DNA of 11,133 bases from Monoraphidium neglectum (lineage: Eukaryota > Chlorophyta > Chlorophyceae > Sphaeropleales > Selenastraceae), in contig NW_014012803.1 of NCBI RefSeq assembly GCF_000611645.1, positions 1,830 through 12,962 on the forward strand, given 5' to 3'. How positions within the stretch are numbered: the stretch's first letter is position 1; each line of letters begins with the position of its first letter. The notes below the pieces were generated by a model. That model made no database searches, was not told the origin of the DNA, and was given only the letters and a program-made list of their open reading frames with translations. Below, in pieces: positions 1 through 8,627 of this stretch. Both the position numbers and the translations under genes were made by a program.

Positions 1-1
1 C

Positions 2-681
2 CCGCCGAGCCCCGGCCGGGCTGGCGACGCCGCGGCAGCCGAGCCAACACAGGCGGCGGGGGCAGGGGCTGAGGGCGGGGTCTCGGCGGCAGGCGCGCCG
101 GGTGCCGTCGGCGCTCTGGCGCAGCAGCTGCATGCTCTTGGTCAGCAGCAGCTGCCTCTGGAGCAGCTGCCGCGCACTTCAGCGGGTGCAGCCAGCGCCG
201 CTTCGGGGACCGTGGGCGAGGGGTGCGCTGCTGCGGTACCCGACAGCGCCGCAGCTTCAGATGAGCAGGATGGTTGTGGGGTGGAGGCAGCAAGGACCTC
301 AGGAGCCGGGGAAGCGTCGTCACGGGTGCAAGCGCCGGTTGATGGGCTTCCTGCGGCGCCGCCGGCGCCGGCGGCTCAGCATCACCCGGGCGAGCTGTCG
401 CTCGTGCAGTCGCCGCTGTCGCTCCTGCGCATGCGGGAGCAGGCAGACTCGCAAGAGCAGCCGCCCTCGCAGCAGGAGCAGCAGCAGCAGCAGCAGCAGG
501 ACATAGCTTCAGATGAGGCGCAGTCCCAGCCCACAAGCTGTCCCCAGACTCAGGAGGGACCAGCGCCGCCCCTGCTCCTCCTCGAGCAGCAGCAGCAGCA
601 GCAGCGGGAGCAGCAGCAGCAGCAGCAGTCGGAGGGGCAAGGGCAGGCAAAGCAGGTGCAGGAGCAGGGGCAGCAGCAGGA

Positions 682-712
<31 letters not shown>

Positions 713-1460
713 GAGCAGCTGGAAGGGCAGGGACATGAGCAGCCTGTTGAACCGGAGGGCCTAGTCATGGGGGCTGCCCCCGCAGCCGTCGCCGGCCCCT
801 GGCTGTCCGCTTTGGATGGCGGCCACCACCCCGCGTTGGTCGCCGCGCCCGACCCCGCACCGCTCGCGGCGTCTGGCCCGCCGCCCGTCGTCACCGACGC
901 CCGGCCCGCCGCCGCTGCTCACAGCGCGAAGCGCCGCCTCGACATGGGCGGCCCCGCAGCGCCCGCGCCCGCCCCGCCGCCGCACCAGGCGGCCGCGGCG
1001 CCGCAGCTTTCCCACCCGCCGCAGCCGCTGCCAATTGTCCGGATCCAACGGGCCCTTGAGCCGTCCTCGTCGCCGCCGCAGCGGTCCCCCGTGGCAGACC
1101 GATTAATGGCGGAGCTTTCGGCGATCGGCAGCCCCACTGCGGCGGCGGCAGTGGGCTCCCCCCCGTTGGGATGGGCGCACTCATTCGCAGCGTGCTCGGA
1201 TCCCCGGTCAGGGCGGCGCGGCGGGGGACGGCGGCAGAGGGAGGGGCGGCGGAGGCCCTGGCGCCTGCGGCTGGAGAGGCTGGGGCGGTGGTTGGTGCGC
1301 AGCTCGGGGAGGGATGGTTGGAGGAGGTGCGTGCGCCGGAGCAGGCTCAATCACTGGCGGCAGAGGAGGAGCCTGGGCTGACGCTGCAGCAGCAGTTGCA
1401 GGCAAGGCATGAAGAGGAGCAGCAGCTGGAGCTGGAGCAGCAGGCAGAGCAGCAGCAACA

Positions 1461-1505
<45 letters not shown>

Positions 1506-2016
1506 GGAAGGGCAGCAGCAGCTGAAGGTGGAGCAGCAGCTGGAGCAGCACCAGGAAGGGGGACAGCAGCTTCCGCGTCAGGACAAAGGGGGCTGCAAAG
1601 CAGTGGCCGCGCTCCCACAAGCGCAGCACAGAAGCGTCCTGAATTTCGGCCGCGCCCCCGCCGCCTGCGGCCTCGCGCACGCCGCACCCGGCGCGCCCTC
1701 GCAGCAAGCGCCGGCCTGCGTCGATCCTGTGGGGCAGCCGCCTCCGGCGCCGCGGGGCGCCGCGCCGCGATCGCCGCCGTCGCCGCGCCGGTCGGACCCG
1801 GGGCCACAGCGTCCCTGGGACATTGGCTGGGCGCTCCCGTCGGGCAGCAGCGTGGGCGCCACCGCGCAGCGGGGCCCTGGGGCTTGGGTGGACGGCAGCG
1901 GCGCGTCGCCGGCGGCCAAGGTTACCCCGGCGCGGGTGCTGGCGGTGGGGGCTCTGCTGGAACATGAGGTGGCTTGCATCTTATTTTGGGAAGAACCTTG
2001 TGAGCTGGTGCCACGT

Positions 2017-2056
<40 letters not shown>

Positions 2057-2270
2057 TGGAGGAGGAGCAGGGGGGAGAGGCGATGGAGGAGGAGGAGGAC
2101 GAGGAGGAGAAGGAAGACCTCCAGCTGCTGCATGCGGGATTTGGGGCTGTGATGGCGGAGGGTGTGACAGCGGCGGAGACTGTGGCGGTGGCCAAGGAGG
2201 CCGCGGGCGAGGTGGCTGCGATAGGAGGTCTGCTGGCCAAAGTGCAGCTGCAGCCAGAGCAGCAGCAGCG

Positions 2271-2352
<82 letters not shown>

Positions 2353-3057
2353 GAACACAAGCAGCAAGGGCAGCAGGTGGATGAGGTGGCCGAGCCAGCG
2401 GTGGCGCAGGACGCTGCAAGCAACCCAGATCTGGGGGCCGTGGCGCCGCCTGCGCTGCGGCTATGGGTGGAGGGGCAGCTGCAGCATGAGGCAGGTGCTG
2501 CAGCCGCCAAAGCAGTGGCGGCGGTGCAGGAAGGTGGTGACAGGCCAGATGGCGAAGCCGCCTCTGTGGCAGAGGAAACCAGGCCCCCGCAGCAGCAGGA
2601 GCTGCGGCAGCAGCAGCACTTGTCGGGGCCACTGCAGCAGGAGGGCGAGGCTGTGGCGGCGGAGGGCGCGCGGGCGGCAGCCGCTGAGAGCACACCGGGG
2701 AGTCCGCTTGCGCAGGGCTCCTCGGTGGCGGGCGCGCGCGCGCAGCAGCAGGCACACGACTCCCAGCAGCAGCAGCGGCAGCAGCAGGCAGCCGAATCAC
2801 GGCAGGGTCAGCAGCTGCAGCCGGACAGCTCGCCACCCAGCCCCACACCCGGCCCCACGCCAGCTGGGGCGTTTGCCGCGGCCGCGCGCGCCGCCGCGGA
2901 GCGCCTCCGTGGTGGCGGGGAGGGGGCGTTGGCCTTGGCCCTGGAGCAGGAGCTGTCAAATGAGGCTCACGCAGGGGATGCAGAGGTTCAAGGGCTGCGC
3001 CGGCGCCTGGATGCATGCGTCGAGCGGCTGGCTAGCGGCGGGGGCGAGGGCGGCTGA
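2..3057 (+). CDS. Glutamine-rich low-complexity protein, 5' partial, with one frame change
   Basis: I do not recognise this protein. One frame is open from base 2, without a start codon in the window, to beyond 1195. A second frame runs from before 1171 to a TGA at 3055-3057. Both carry glutamine tracts written mostly as CAG, plus Ala, Pro and Glu-rich stretches, so they probably belong to one gene of about 1000 visible residues. The frames overlap between about 1090 and 1300. No GTGAG donor lies in that overlap, so the join could be a non-canonical intron, a base missing from the C run near 1158-1164, or a real frameshift. The C-terminal 50 residues have an Ala/Arg/Leu/Glu pattern that could form a short helix or coiled coil. 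No catalytic domain or membrane segment is visible. A disordered regulatory or scaffold protein is possible but unproven. The opposite-strand frames here are poly-Leu, poly-Ala and poly-Cys shadows of the CAG repeats. Confidence 0.55.
479..712 (+). repeat. CAG/glutamine tracts, first cluster
   Basis: Uninterrupted or nearly pure CAG runs lie at 479-499 (7 codons), 587-604 and 611-628 (6 codons each, split by CGG GAG), and 671-712 (3 codons, GAG, then 10 codons with one CAA). All are in the first frame of the long plus-strand gene and encode glutamine. The flanking sequence is also Gln/Glu-rich. Confidence 0.9.
1450..1506 (+). repeat. CAG/CAA tract of 19 glutamine codons
   Basis: This is a continuous run of 19 glutamine codons, mainly CAG with scattered CAA, in the second frame of the long plus-strand gene. 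Further Gln/Glu/Leu-rich sequence surrounds it (about 1384-1570). The CAA interruptions would be expected to slow repeat slippage. Confidence 0.92.
2017..2052 (+). repeat. Pure CAG tract of 12 codons
   Basis: Twelve uninterrupted CAG codons follow a short, less GC-rich stretch (about 1965-2010) that encodes an unusually hydrophobic segment for this protein. A Glu-rich acidic run encoded by GAG/GAC follows at about 2056-2115. Confidence 0.92.
2260..2352 (+). repeat. Longest CAG/CAA tract, 30 glutamine codons with one CGG
   Basis: Three CAG codons, one CGG, then 27 glutamine codons run from 2272 to 2352. CAA interruptions fall at 2287, 2299 and 2350. This is the longest glutamine run in the window and the likeliest site of length variation between strains. 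Assembly collapse is also possible at such a repeat. Confidence 0.92.
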
Positions 3058-3218
3058 CGGCGCGCCGCTCGGCGCAGCCTGCGGCATGCACCACGCGGCA
3101 GCACTAGTATCAAGCAGGATTTACTGCATCGCAATGCTTGCGTTCTCTCAGGCATAACTTCATGGTAACGTTGTGATCTCATGCAAGGTGATGATGCAAC
3201 GAATCAGTCAGTCCTCCA

Positions 3219-3236
3219 AACCGCCATGGGGCGGTT
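3219..3236. repeat. Hairpin, 7-bp stem with 4-base loop
   Basis: AACCGCC and GGCGGTT are perfect reverse complements separated by ATGG. The hairpin sits about 160 bases past the stop of the Gln-rich gene, in its presumed 3' untranslated region. A role in RNA processing is conceivable but not shown. Confidence 0.6.
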
Positions 3237-3243
3237 GCAATAG

Positions 3244-3262
3244 TGGCAGCATCACGCTGCCA
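3244..3262. repeat. Hairpin, 7-bp stem with 5-base loop
   Basis: TGGCAGC and GCTGCCA are perfect reverse complements separated by ATCAC. It begins 8 bases after the hairpin at 3219-3236, so the two could stack in a transcript from either strand. Confidence 0.6.
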
Positions 3263-3442
3263 AGGGCAACGGCACGCACGAGGCGCGGACCGCTCCTCCA
3301 ATCAGGCGCGTGTCGGCGCGCTGCACTCGATGATGAGACCGCCGGTCAATTATGCCCGCATGGCAATGGTGCAGCAAGAGTGGCAATGCATGATGCAATG
3401 GCTGAGCTGATGTGCAGTCGAATCGGGGCTCAAAGAGGGGGC

Positions 3443-3460
3443 CCCAGCAAGCAAGCTGGG
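3443..3460. repeat. Hairpin, 6-bp stem with 6-base loop
   Basis: CCCAGC and GCTGGG are perfect reverse complements around AAGCAA. The left arm overlaps a GGGGCCCC palindrome at 3438-3445. It lies about 175 bases downstream of the gene C stop on the minus strand. Confidence 0.5.
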
Positions 3461-3635
3461 TGCAAACCACGATGCTTCAATTATGCTGAGCCGCGGACAC
3501 AAGCACGAGTGTACACGTGTGCCAGCCGCAAAGGTGCGCGATTGCACAGGGCAACAAGTATCCTCCGCAGGGCTGTGCATCAGCGCCCCTGAGCCCGGCG
3601 CGTACAAAACATCCGTGGCCGCTGCCCGCCCACGC

Positions 3636-4987
3636 TCACAGCAGCAGCAGGGCCCCCGCCGCCAGGGCTGTTGGCAGCGCCGCAGCCGCCGCGAGCCGCA
3701 CGGGCGCCGGCGCGGCGTTCGTGTTCGTGCTGTGGCGCCGCGGGGCGAGCTTGCCACCCGTGCCGGCAGACGCGCCTGGGATCAGCTGCCCGGGCGTGGC
3801 CCCAGTCGACATGGGGGCCCCATCTCCGTTGCTGCCCGCAAAGCGCGCGCCGCTGTTGTCTCGGGCGTCGGCAAAGCCCGTCGCCGCTGGGGCGGCGGGC
3901 AGCATGCCGGCAGCGCCGGGGGCGGCCAGAGGGACAAAGGCCCGTGAGCTCAGCACGCCGTCCCCGACCGGCAGCCCAGCGGTCTCTCCATTCGTGTTCA
4001 GGCTTGTCGGGATCAGGGTCATCCCCAGAGGTAGGCCGCTCGGCTCGGTCAAAGGGGCGCTGGCCATGGCGGCCTTTTTTGACGGGCGTTCTGCAGCGGC
4101 CGCGGCGGTGGCCTCTGCGTCGTCCGCCGCCGCCTGGGCGGCGGCCGCAAAGGCGGCAGCCAGGGGGGCTTCTGCGGCGGGCGCGTCGGCGGCGGCGGGG
4201 TGCGGCAGGGCCAGCACAGGCTCTTCCAAGGAAAGCTTGATTGACATGGGTTTTGCGGGCATAGGCTTAGCCGGCATGGGGTATGCTGGCACAGGCTTTG
4301 CCGGGACAGGCGCGGGCGCGGGCGCTGGCTTGGGCGCCGGCGCAGGGGCAGGGACGAACACTGGCGCTGGGACGGGCTCGGGAACGAACATGACACGTGG
4401 CGCAGCCTGCGGCTGAACAGGTTTCGCCTCTGCCAGCACGGGCGCCGCCGGGCGGGCAAGGGCCACTGCTGCGGGCGCGGGCGCGGGCTGCTGGCCTGGG
4501 CCGCCGAAGGCTGGCACGGCGCCTCTGTCGGCAAACGCCTCTGCAGCGCCGGCTGCCCGTGCGGGGGCCGCGACCCATTCGTCTACGGGCATGAAGTTCA
4601 TTGGCTCCTCAGGTTCGAGCAGGCGCGGCGCCGCGGGCGCTGCCTCGAGACCCATCAGTTGGGCGCTGGCGAGGCCTATGGGGGAACAGTGGCGCGGCCA
4701 AGAGTTGGGCGGGCCCCAGGCACGTCTGTCGCACAGCACTCGGCCACTGAAGCTGCCGTGTTTTTCGCTCAATAATCGCAATTTACAAGCTGGCCAGTTT
4801 GCAGGGGTCAGGTGATGTTCTAATTCCCTGTCACCGCCTTGCATATACGGTGTGCACGCAAGGCCACGGCGCCAGTTGCGAATCGCGCCCCAGGCCTCCG
4901 TGCGGGGCCACATCCTGGTCTCAACTCACCGCTGAGCAGCAAAATCAAATAAGCCGCTACCTCCAATTTGAGTGTTACGCCAGCCAT
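3636..4987 (-). CDS. Gene C: predicted secreted Ala/Pro-rich surface protein with GPI-type tail, two exons
   Basis: Exon 1 runs 4987 to 4930 and exon 2 from 4675 to 3636. The intron of 254 bases has a GTGAGT donor at 4929-4924 and a TTCCCCCATAG acceptor ending at 4676. The exons total 1098 bases, exactly 365 codons plus TGA. The ATG lies in a GCCATGG context. Splicing creates an N-terminus with a hydrophobic core (AAYLILLLSG) and an LASA-Q cleavage site near residue 24, a textbook signal peptide that the unspliced frame lacks. Residues about 108-165 are rich in PAP, PVP and PAKP units, and about 175-225 are Ala-rich. The last 22 or so residues (LAAAAALPTALAAGALLLL) follow a small-residue stretch (TNTNAAPAP), resembling a GPI-attachment signal. 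No N-x-S/T site was seen. The AP/PA units resemble arabinogalactan or hydroxyproline-rich glycoproteins, a similarity of composition only. The likely location is the cell wall or outer membrane face. A longer frame open from 4913 would read through the intron and has no signal peptide. Confidence 0.75.
4676..4929 (-). other. Intron 1 of gene C
   Basis: Phase-1 intron of 254 bases. The donor GTGAGT and the pyrimidine-rich acceptor match those of gene A. It interrupts the signal peptide between the hydrophobic core and the cleavage site. The intron is open in the exon 2 frame as far as 4913, which explains why an unspliced reading gives a misleading longer frame. Confidence 0.75.
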
Positions 4988-5059
4988 GGCGTCCAAGCTA
5001 TGACTGCGGAGACGGCTACGCTCGCCTACCTCCGCCCCACGATATCCATCCAGGAAGCG

Positions 5060-5098
5060 AGTGTTTTAATATGATAACGTATAAGTAGGCTTTTTAAT
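5060..5098 (-). promoter_or_regulatory. AT-rich core promoter candidate for gene C
   Basis: On the minus strand an AT-rich block containing ATTAAAAAG, TTATACGTTATC and ATATTAAAAC lies about 75-110 bases upstream of the gene C ATG. It stands out sharply from the GC-rich surroundings. A TATA-like element here would put transcription start near 5035-5045 and leave a 5' untranslated region of about 50 bases. This is inferred from composition and position only. Confidence 0.4.
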
Positions 5099-6335
5099 CA
5101 AGAAGCTTACGTTCGGGCGACATGCACGCCTGGGCACCGCCTGACAAGGAGACGCTGCGAGGCCCCCCAGCTGCCAGTGCCATGCATGACACAGAGCACC
5201 TGATCGCCTGCACAGGATGCATACCGTTGGAGGCCGTGTATTTCCTGCCATGTGTCTCTCATGGGTTACACCAAAGCGAATGCACAGGGACCGGCGTGCG
5301 TGTGCAGCAGACAGTTAGTTGCAGCACAGACACAGGGCACCTGCTGGGCATGCGCTTGCGTGTGTCTGATACAAAGAACCAGAAAAAATAAGGTGGCAAG
5401 GCACTGGCCCAGCCGGGGTGAAGCCCTCAAAGAAGTTAAGAAGGATTGCCGCCAAGCACTCCAGCAACAGGCGAAGCCCAGCCACTCAGAGGGTGGTGGC
5501 TGGCTACCCTCAAGTCGTCGGCCCTTCAATTGTGCAGTGGTCGAATCGCAACTGCTGTGCAGGCGCACGCCTCGGCGTGCTCCTGACACACAGTGCTTGT
5601 GAGGATGGGGGCAAGATCACAGACACACAAGACACACCCATTGTGCAGGCGGCTGCGCTGCTCCTGACCAGCCAAGGCAGGGGCGCCAAGTCAAGGGGAT
5701 CATCAGGCGTGCTGCTGGGTCATGAGATCTGCTACAGCTGACAGGTGGAGCAGGCAAAAGCCTTTGGCCTGTCACAACATGCAGAGGAACGATCCAATTG
5801 CCAGAAGGGACACAAGTGAAGAGGCAACGACTCAAGTGGAAAGTGGCAATGTTCAGTCCTTCGATCGCAGCACACAAATATGATGTAGGTAGTTGGGATG
5901 CAAGCTACACCCCCCATGCTCAACACATGCACAGGCATGGTGGCTCTACGCCCAGCGCACGCGCGTGGCCGGGGCTGGCATTGCCGGCGCTCCACCATAA
6001 CGGCGAGGTGGGGGCACCAGCTGCTGTGCAACACCTGTGCTGCGCCTCTGTCAGCATGCACTTGCCCAGAAAGTGGCTGCGGTCTTGAGAAGGGCTGCAG
6101 CTGTTGGCCGCGCAAGGAGGGCAGCATGCATCCACACGTGCATGCACTGCGTGTGTGGACCGTGCATATCGTGTGCATGCAAAATGGTCCGGGAACGAGC
6201 AGCGTCACACTGTCGGCCTCGTTCAAAACCTGCTTGCCCCATTCACATCCACACAGCAGCAGCGCGGCCCATCACGCGCGAGGGTCGAGCAGCTGTGTGT
6301 GGCGCAGCACCAGTCGCACGCACGCAGCGAGCCGC
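5091..6335. other. Region without a supportable gene, probably the 3' side of gene A
   Basis: About 1.2 kb of mixed composition lies between gene C's promoter and gene A's stop codon. The open frames are short, lack recognisable motifs and do not join well through consensus splice sites. The simplest reading is the 3' untranslated region of gene A, with a TGTAA at 5270-5266, followed by the gene C promoter. The stretch 6124-6180 is crowded with TGCATG-type alternating purine/pyrimidine motifs, including a perfect GTGCATGCAC palindrome. Confidence 0.45.
5266..5270 (-). terminator. TGTAA polyadenylation motif, candidate for gene A
   Basis: TGTAA is the usual polyadenylation signal of chlorophyte algae. 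This is the only minus-strand copy I found between the gene A stop and gene C. It would give gene A a long 3' untranslated region of about 1.07 kb, which is possible but on the long side. A variant signal nearer the stop cannot be excluded. Confidence 0.35.
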
Positions 6336-8264
6336 TCAGTCGAGGGTGATGTCGGTGTTGGCAGCCTGGAACTCGGGCACCTCCACGGGCTCACTCTCCT
6401 CCTCCGCCGCCTTGGGCGCCTCCGCAGTCAGCGGGACGAACCCGGCACCTGTTTTGGTTCGGGATGATGAGTTTCCATGCGCAGTGAGCTTTGAGCGCGT
6501 GTGTGGACACAATGTGCGCATGGGCATGTGTTCCAGTGCTGAGCAGGCGGTCGACGTGGATCTGACAAACAGTATCATGCAGCATGTTGCACGCCGCGCT
6601 CACCCATGACATTAGCAGACTCCGCAGCCTCTGCCTCGGCGGCAGGCGCCTTGGCAGAATCCTCGGGTGCCTTGGCAGGGGCCGCAGCCGGGGGCGCCTC
6701 AGGTGCCTTGGCGGGGGCCGCAGCCGGGGGCGCCTCAGGTGCCTTGGCGGGGGCTGCAGCGGGGGCGGCCTTGGCGGGAGACGCGGCGGGAGTGCTGAAG
6801 CCCATCTTCACAATGGGGGCTGCGCACATGTGGGGGTTGTGCAAGGTCAATCAGCGGGCCGGGGGCAGGAGGAGTCATCGAATTTGATGAAAAGGTGCCT
6901 CTGTTGTGGCTGCTGATCTTGTGACAGCCTGGAGCAACGGGCTGTCAAGGCGACAGTGGTCTGATTGCTGGCAGTCATCTGCAAGCTCAGGAGCATGCAA
7001 AGGTGTGCGGCTGTTGAGTGACAGTTTTTGCAAGTGCAGTTGAGGGTGCATGCCATTCAGGAACAGCATGAACTGCGCCACTCACACTTGAGCTGTGGAG
7101 GACAGAGGGGATGCAGCGTCGGGTAGAGGGCGCAAGTAGGGGGGATGATGGGCAGGAATGCGCATCAGCATGAATGAAAACAGCAGGATGAGTTTTTGGG
7201 TGAAGCGGGTGCACGACATTGCGGCATGTGTGTACTTGACGAGCATACACGGACGGCCGGACAGGCAATGCGTCCGCAAACACAAACACACCCATGCACG
7301 CGCGCGAGCACACTGGATCGGGACATCATCTGTGACAATTCAGCAAGTTATGCTGGCAAATGTGTGCACACGATACAAGCCCGGGCCACACCCAGAGCAG
7401 CACCTTGGAACCCAGAGCACAGGCCTTTCAGACCTGCATGTGCGAAGCCCGTGTGGGAAACACTTGCATCGGGACACCTCCTACTGCTTGCAACACTCAC
7501 CGGCTGGCCAAACTTGTTGAAGAAAAGCGTGAGCACATCGGGCACAACGAGGACAGGCGCCGCCGCTGTCTTGCCCTTTGGTGGGGCGGCAACAGCGGCC
7601 ACAACCGTGGGCAGTGTAGGAAGTGTGGCAGCGTCTTGCAGCCGCCGGCGGGACGCGGCGTGAGGCTCATCCAGCGGCCTGCGCGCATCCAGAGGAATGG
7701 GAGGGTTTGACAGGTTGGCGTGGCAGTTTGTGGAGGCCCAAAAGTGTGAGGTGGTTTAGGCTGTGCAGTGCAACAGGAGTCATGATGCAGCTCTTGGAGT
7801 AACGACAACTGTGCTCACAGAGCGGGCAGGTTGAGGGGCGTGCGCTGAGGTGAGGCTGCGGCCCAGGACCGAGCACAAGGAGGAGCAGGGCCCACTGGTC
7901 AAGATGTTGCAACAGAGGTATATGCGAGGTGCGGGTTGATGCAGGCAGATGTGGAATGAAGTGCACGGTCCTGCAGCCGCGCTGCGGCGGTGGGGTGCCC
8001 CTCGCTAGCAATAGTGCCGCGAAGGGCATTGGCAGGAGCGCAGTTGACAGGTGGGGCTGTCCTGTATGAGCTGCAGCCCCATCTATAGGACGCGACGAAG
8101 CCTTGCTGGAGGCACGGGTAATTGGAGCTGATCGCGAGTCGCAGGTGCGGGAGGTCGGAGGGGGGGGGGGCTGAGGCGGGTCGGCGTGCAGCACAGTCTT
8201 TTGCTCACCTGGCTGTCACAGCCGCAACGAACAGGAACATCATCAGGAACTTGCAAATCGCCAT
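6336..8264 (-). CDS. Gene A: predicted small secreted protein of 189 residues, five exons
   Basis: Exons run 8264-8209, 7678-7501, 7092-7086, 6819-6604 and 6448-6336. The four introns (530, 408, 266 and 155 bases) all have GTGAGT or GTGAGC donors and AG acceptors. The coding sum is 570 bases, exactly 189 codons plus a stop, and every phase agrees. The start is an ATG in a GCCATGG context. Residues 1-18 (MAICKFLMMFLFVAAVTA) form a signal peptide. The segment that follows contains a tribasic SRRRLQ site at 28-33, a possible propeptide cleavage point. Residues 60-91 hold a hydrophobic stretch (VLVVPDVLTLFF) followed by KFGQP and then IVKMGFSTPA. Next comes a Pro/Ala/Lys-rich region with three 12-residue repeats (KAPEAPPAAAPA type). 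The C-terminus is acidic, ending EVPEFQAANTDITLD. No family is recognised. The IVKMGFS block and the C-terminus recur in gene B, which supports both as real genes. Confidence 0.75.
6658..6768 (-). repeat. 36-bp tandem repeat, three copies, in exon 4 of gene A
   Basis: On the plus strand the unit starting GGTGCCTTGGC recurs at 6666, 6702 and 6738, an exact 36-bp period. In the coding direction each unit encodes a 12-residue Ala/Pro/Lys/Glu block (APAKAPEAPPAA). Copies differ by only a few bases, so the expansion is recent. Gene B lacks this repeat. Confidence 0.9.
7086..7092 (-). other. Seven-base microexon (exon 3) of gene A
   Basis: CTCAAGT sits between a strong pyrimidine-rich acceptor (CCCCTCTGTCCTCCACAG) and a perfect GTGAGT donor. 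It converts the phase-0 end of exon 2 into the phase-1 start that exon 4 needs. Directly joining exon 2 to exon 4 would break the frame. It encodes Leu-Lys plus the first base of Ser81. The evidence is frame and splice-site consistency only, without transcript support. Confidence 0.6.
8160..8170. repeat. Eleven-base G homopolymer in intron 1 of gene A
   Basis: An uninterrupted run of 11 G on the plus strand (C on the coding strand) lies 38 bases inside intron 1 from its donor. It is a likely site of sequencing or replication slippage. It does not affect the coding sequence. Confidence 0.8.
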
Positions 8265-8439
8265 GGCTGCTTCTTGTGGGTCCGGGACACTGGCTCTGGT
8301 GGCTGGTTATGGCGGGCCGCGAAAGGAAAGGTCGGATCGATACTACCAAGGTGCGTGAAAGTGGCGATCAAATGTGAACGACGACAGTGCTTGCTCAATG
8401 CGGGCAGGGAAGCTGAATAACGTTGTGGTTGCCAGCCAT

Positions 8440-8463
8440 TGAGTCAACCACGTGCAGTGCACG
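8440..8463. promoter_or_regulatory. AP-1/GCN4-like site next to a G-box, upstream of gene A
   Basis: TGAGTCA (8440-8446), CACGTG (8449-8454) and the overlapping palindrome CGTGCAGTGCACG (8451-8463) fall within 24 bases, about 175-200 bases upstream of the gene A ATG. In plants and algae, TGAGTCA and CACGTG are known bZIP (and for CACGTG also bHLH) binding motifs. Regulation of gene A by such factors is inferred from position only. Confidence 0.35.
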
Positions 8464-8511
8464 AGCGTGGGGTGATCGCCGGTGACAGTTGAGCTCCGTC
8501 GGCCCAACATC

Positions 8512-8534
8512 ACAATTGCAAATCAAGCAATTGT
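8512..8534. repeat. Hairpin, 8-bp stem with 7-base loop
   Basis: ACAATTGC and GCAATTGT are perfect reverse complements around AAATCAA. It lies about 250 bases upstream of gene A. Both arms contain the CAATTG palindrome, so it could also act as a paired protein-binding site. Confidence 0.6.
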
Positions 8535-8627
8535 AGAGTCATTCGGGTTGTGTAACTGATGGCCCATGCGGTGACAACCCACGACGAGGGCTGACCCTGG
8601 CGACTCTGCTCGGAAGGAGCCTGAGTT

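Larger units (their letters stand above)
3058..3635. other. Convergent intergenic region between the Gln-rich gene and gene C
   Basis: These 578 bases separate two genes that point toward each other, so they should hold both 3' untranslated regions. GC content falls compared with the flanking coding sequence. I found no TGTAA polyadenylation motif on either strand, and no convincing coding frame. Three short hairpins occur at 3219-3236, 3244-3262 and 3443-3460. Confidence 0.55.

Noticed and set aside
2000..2019. GTGAGC followed by CAG as an intron in the Gln-rich gene
   Set aside because: The interval is only 20 bases, too short to be spliced, and the frame is open through it.
1922..3016. 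Long minus-strand frame of about 364 residues rich in Ala and Pro
   Set aside because: It is the complement of the CAG repeats and the GC-rich coding strand. Its poly-Ala blocks coincide exactly with the glutamine tracts of the plus strand.
3517..4416. Plus-strand frame of 299 residues with Gly/Ala repeats
   Set aside because: It is antisense to exon 2 of gene C and its repeats mirror the PAP units. Gene C has consistent splicing, a signal peptide and a C-terminal tail.
3636..4913. Gene C as a single unspliced 425-residue frame
   Set aside because: The first 79 residues lie in the intron, have no signal peptide and are unlike the rest in composition. The spliced model fits donor, acceptor and phase.
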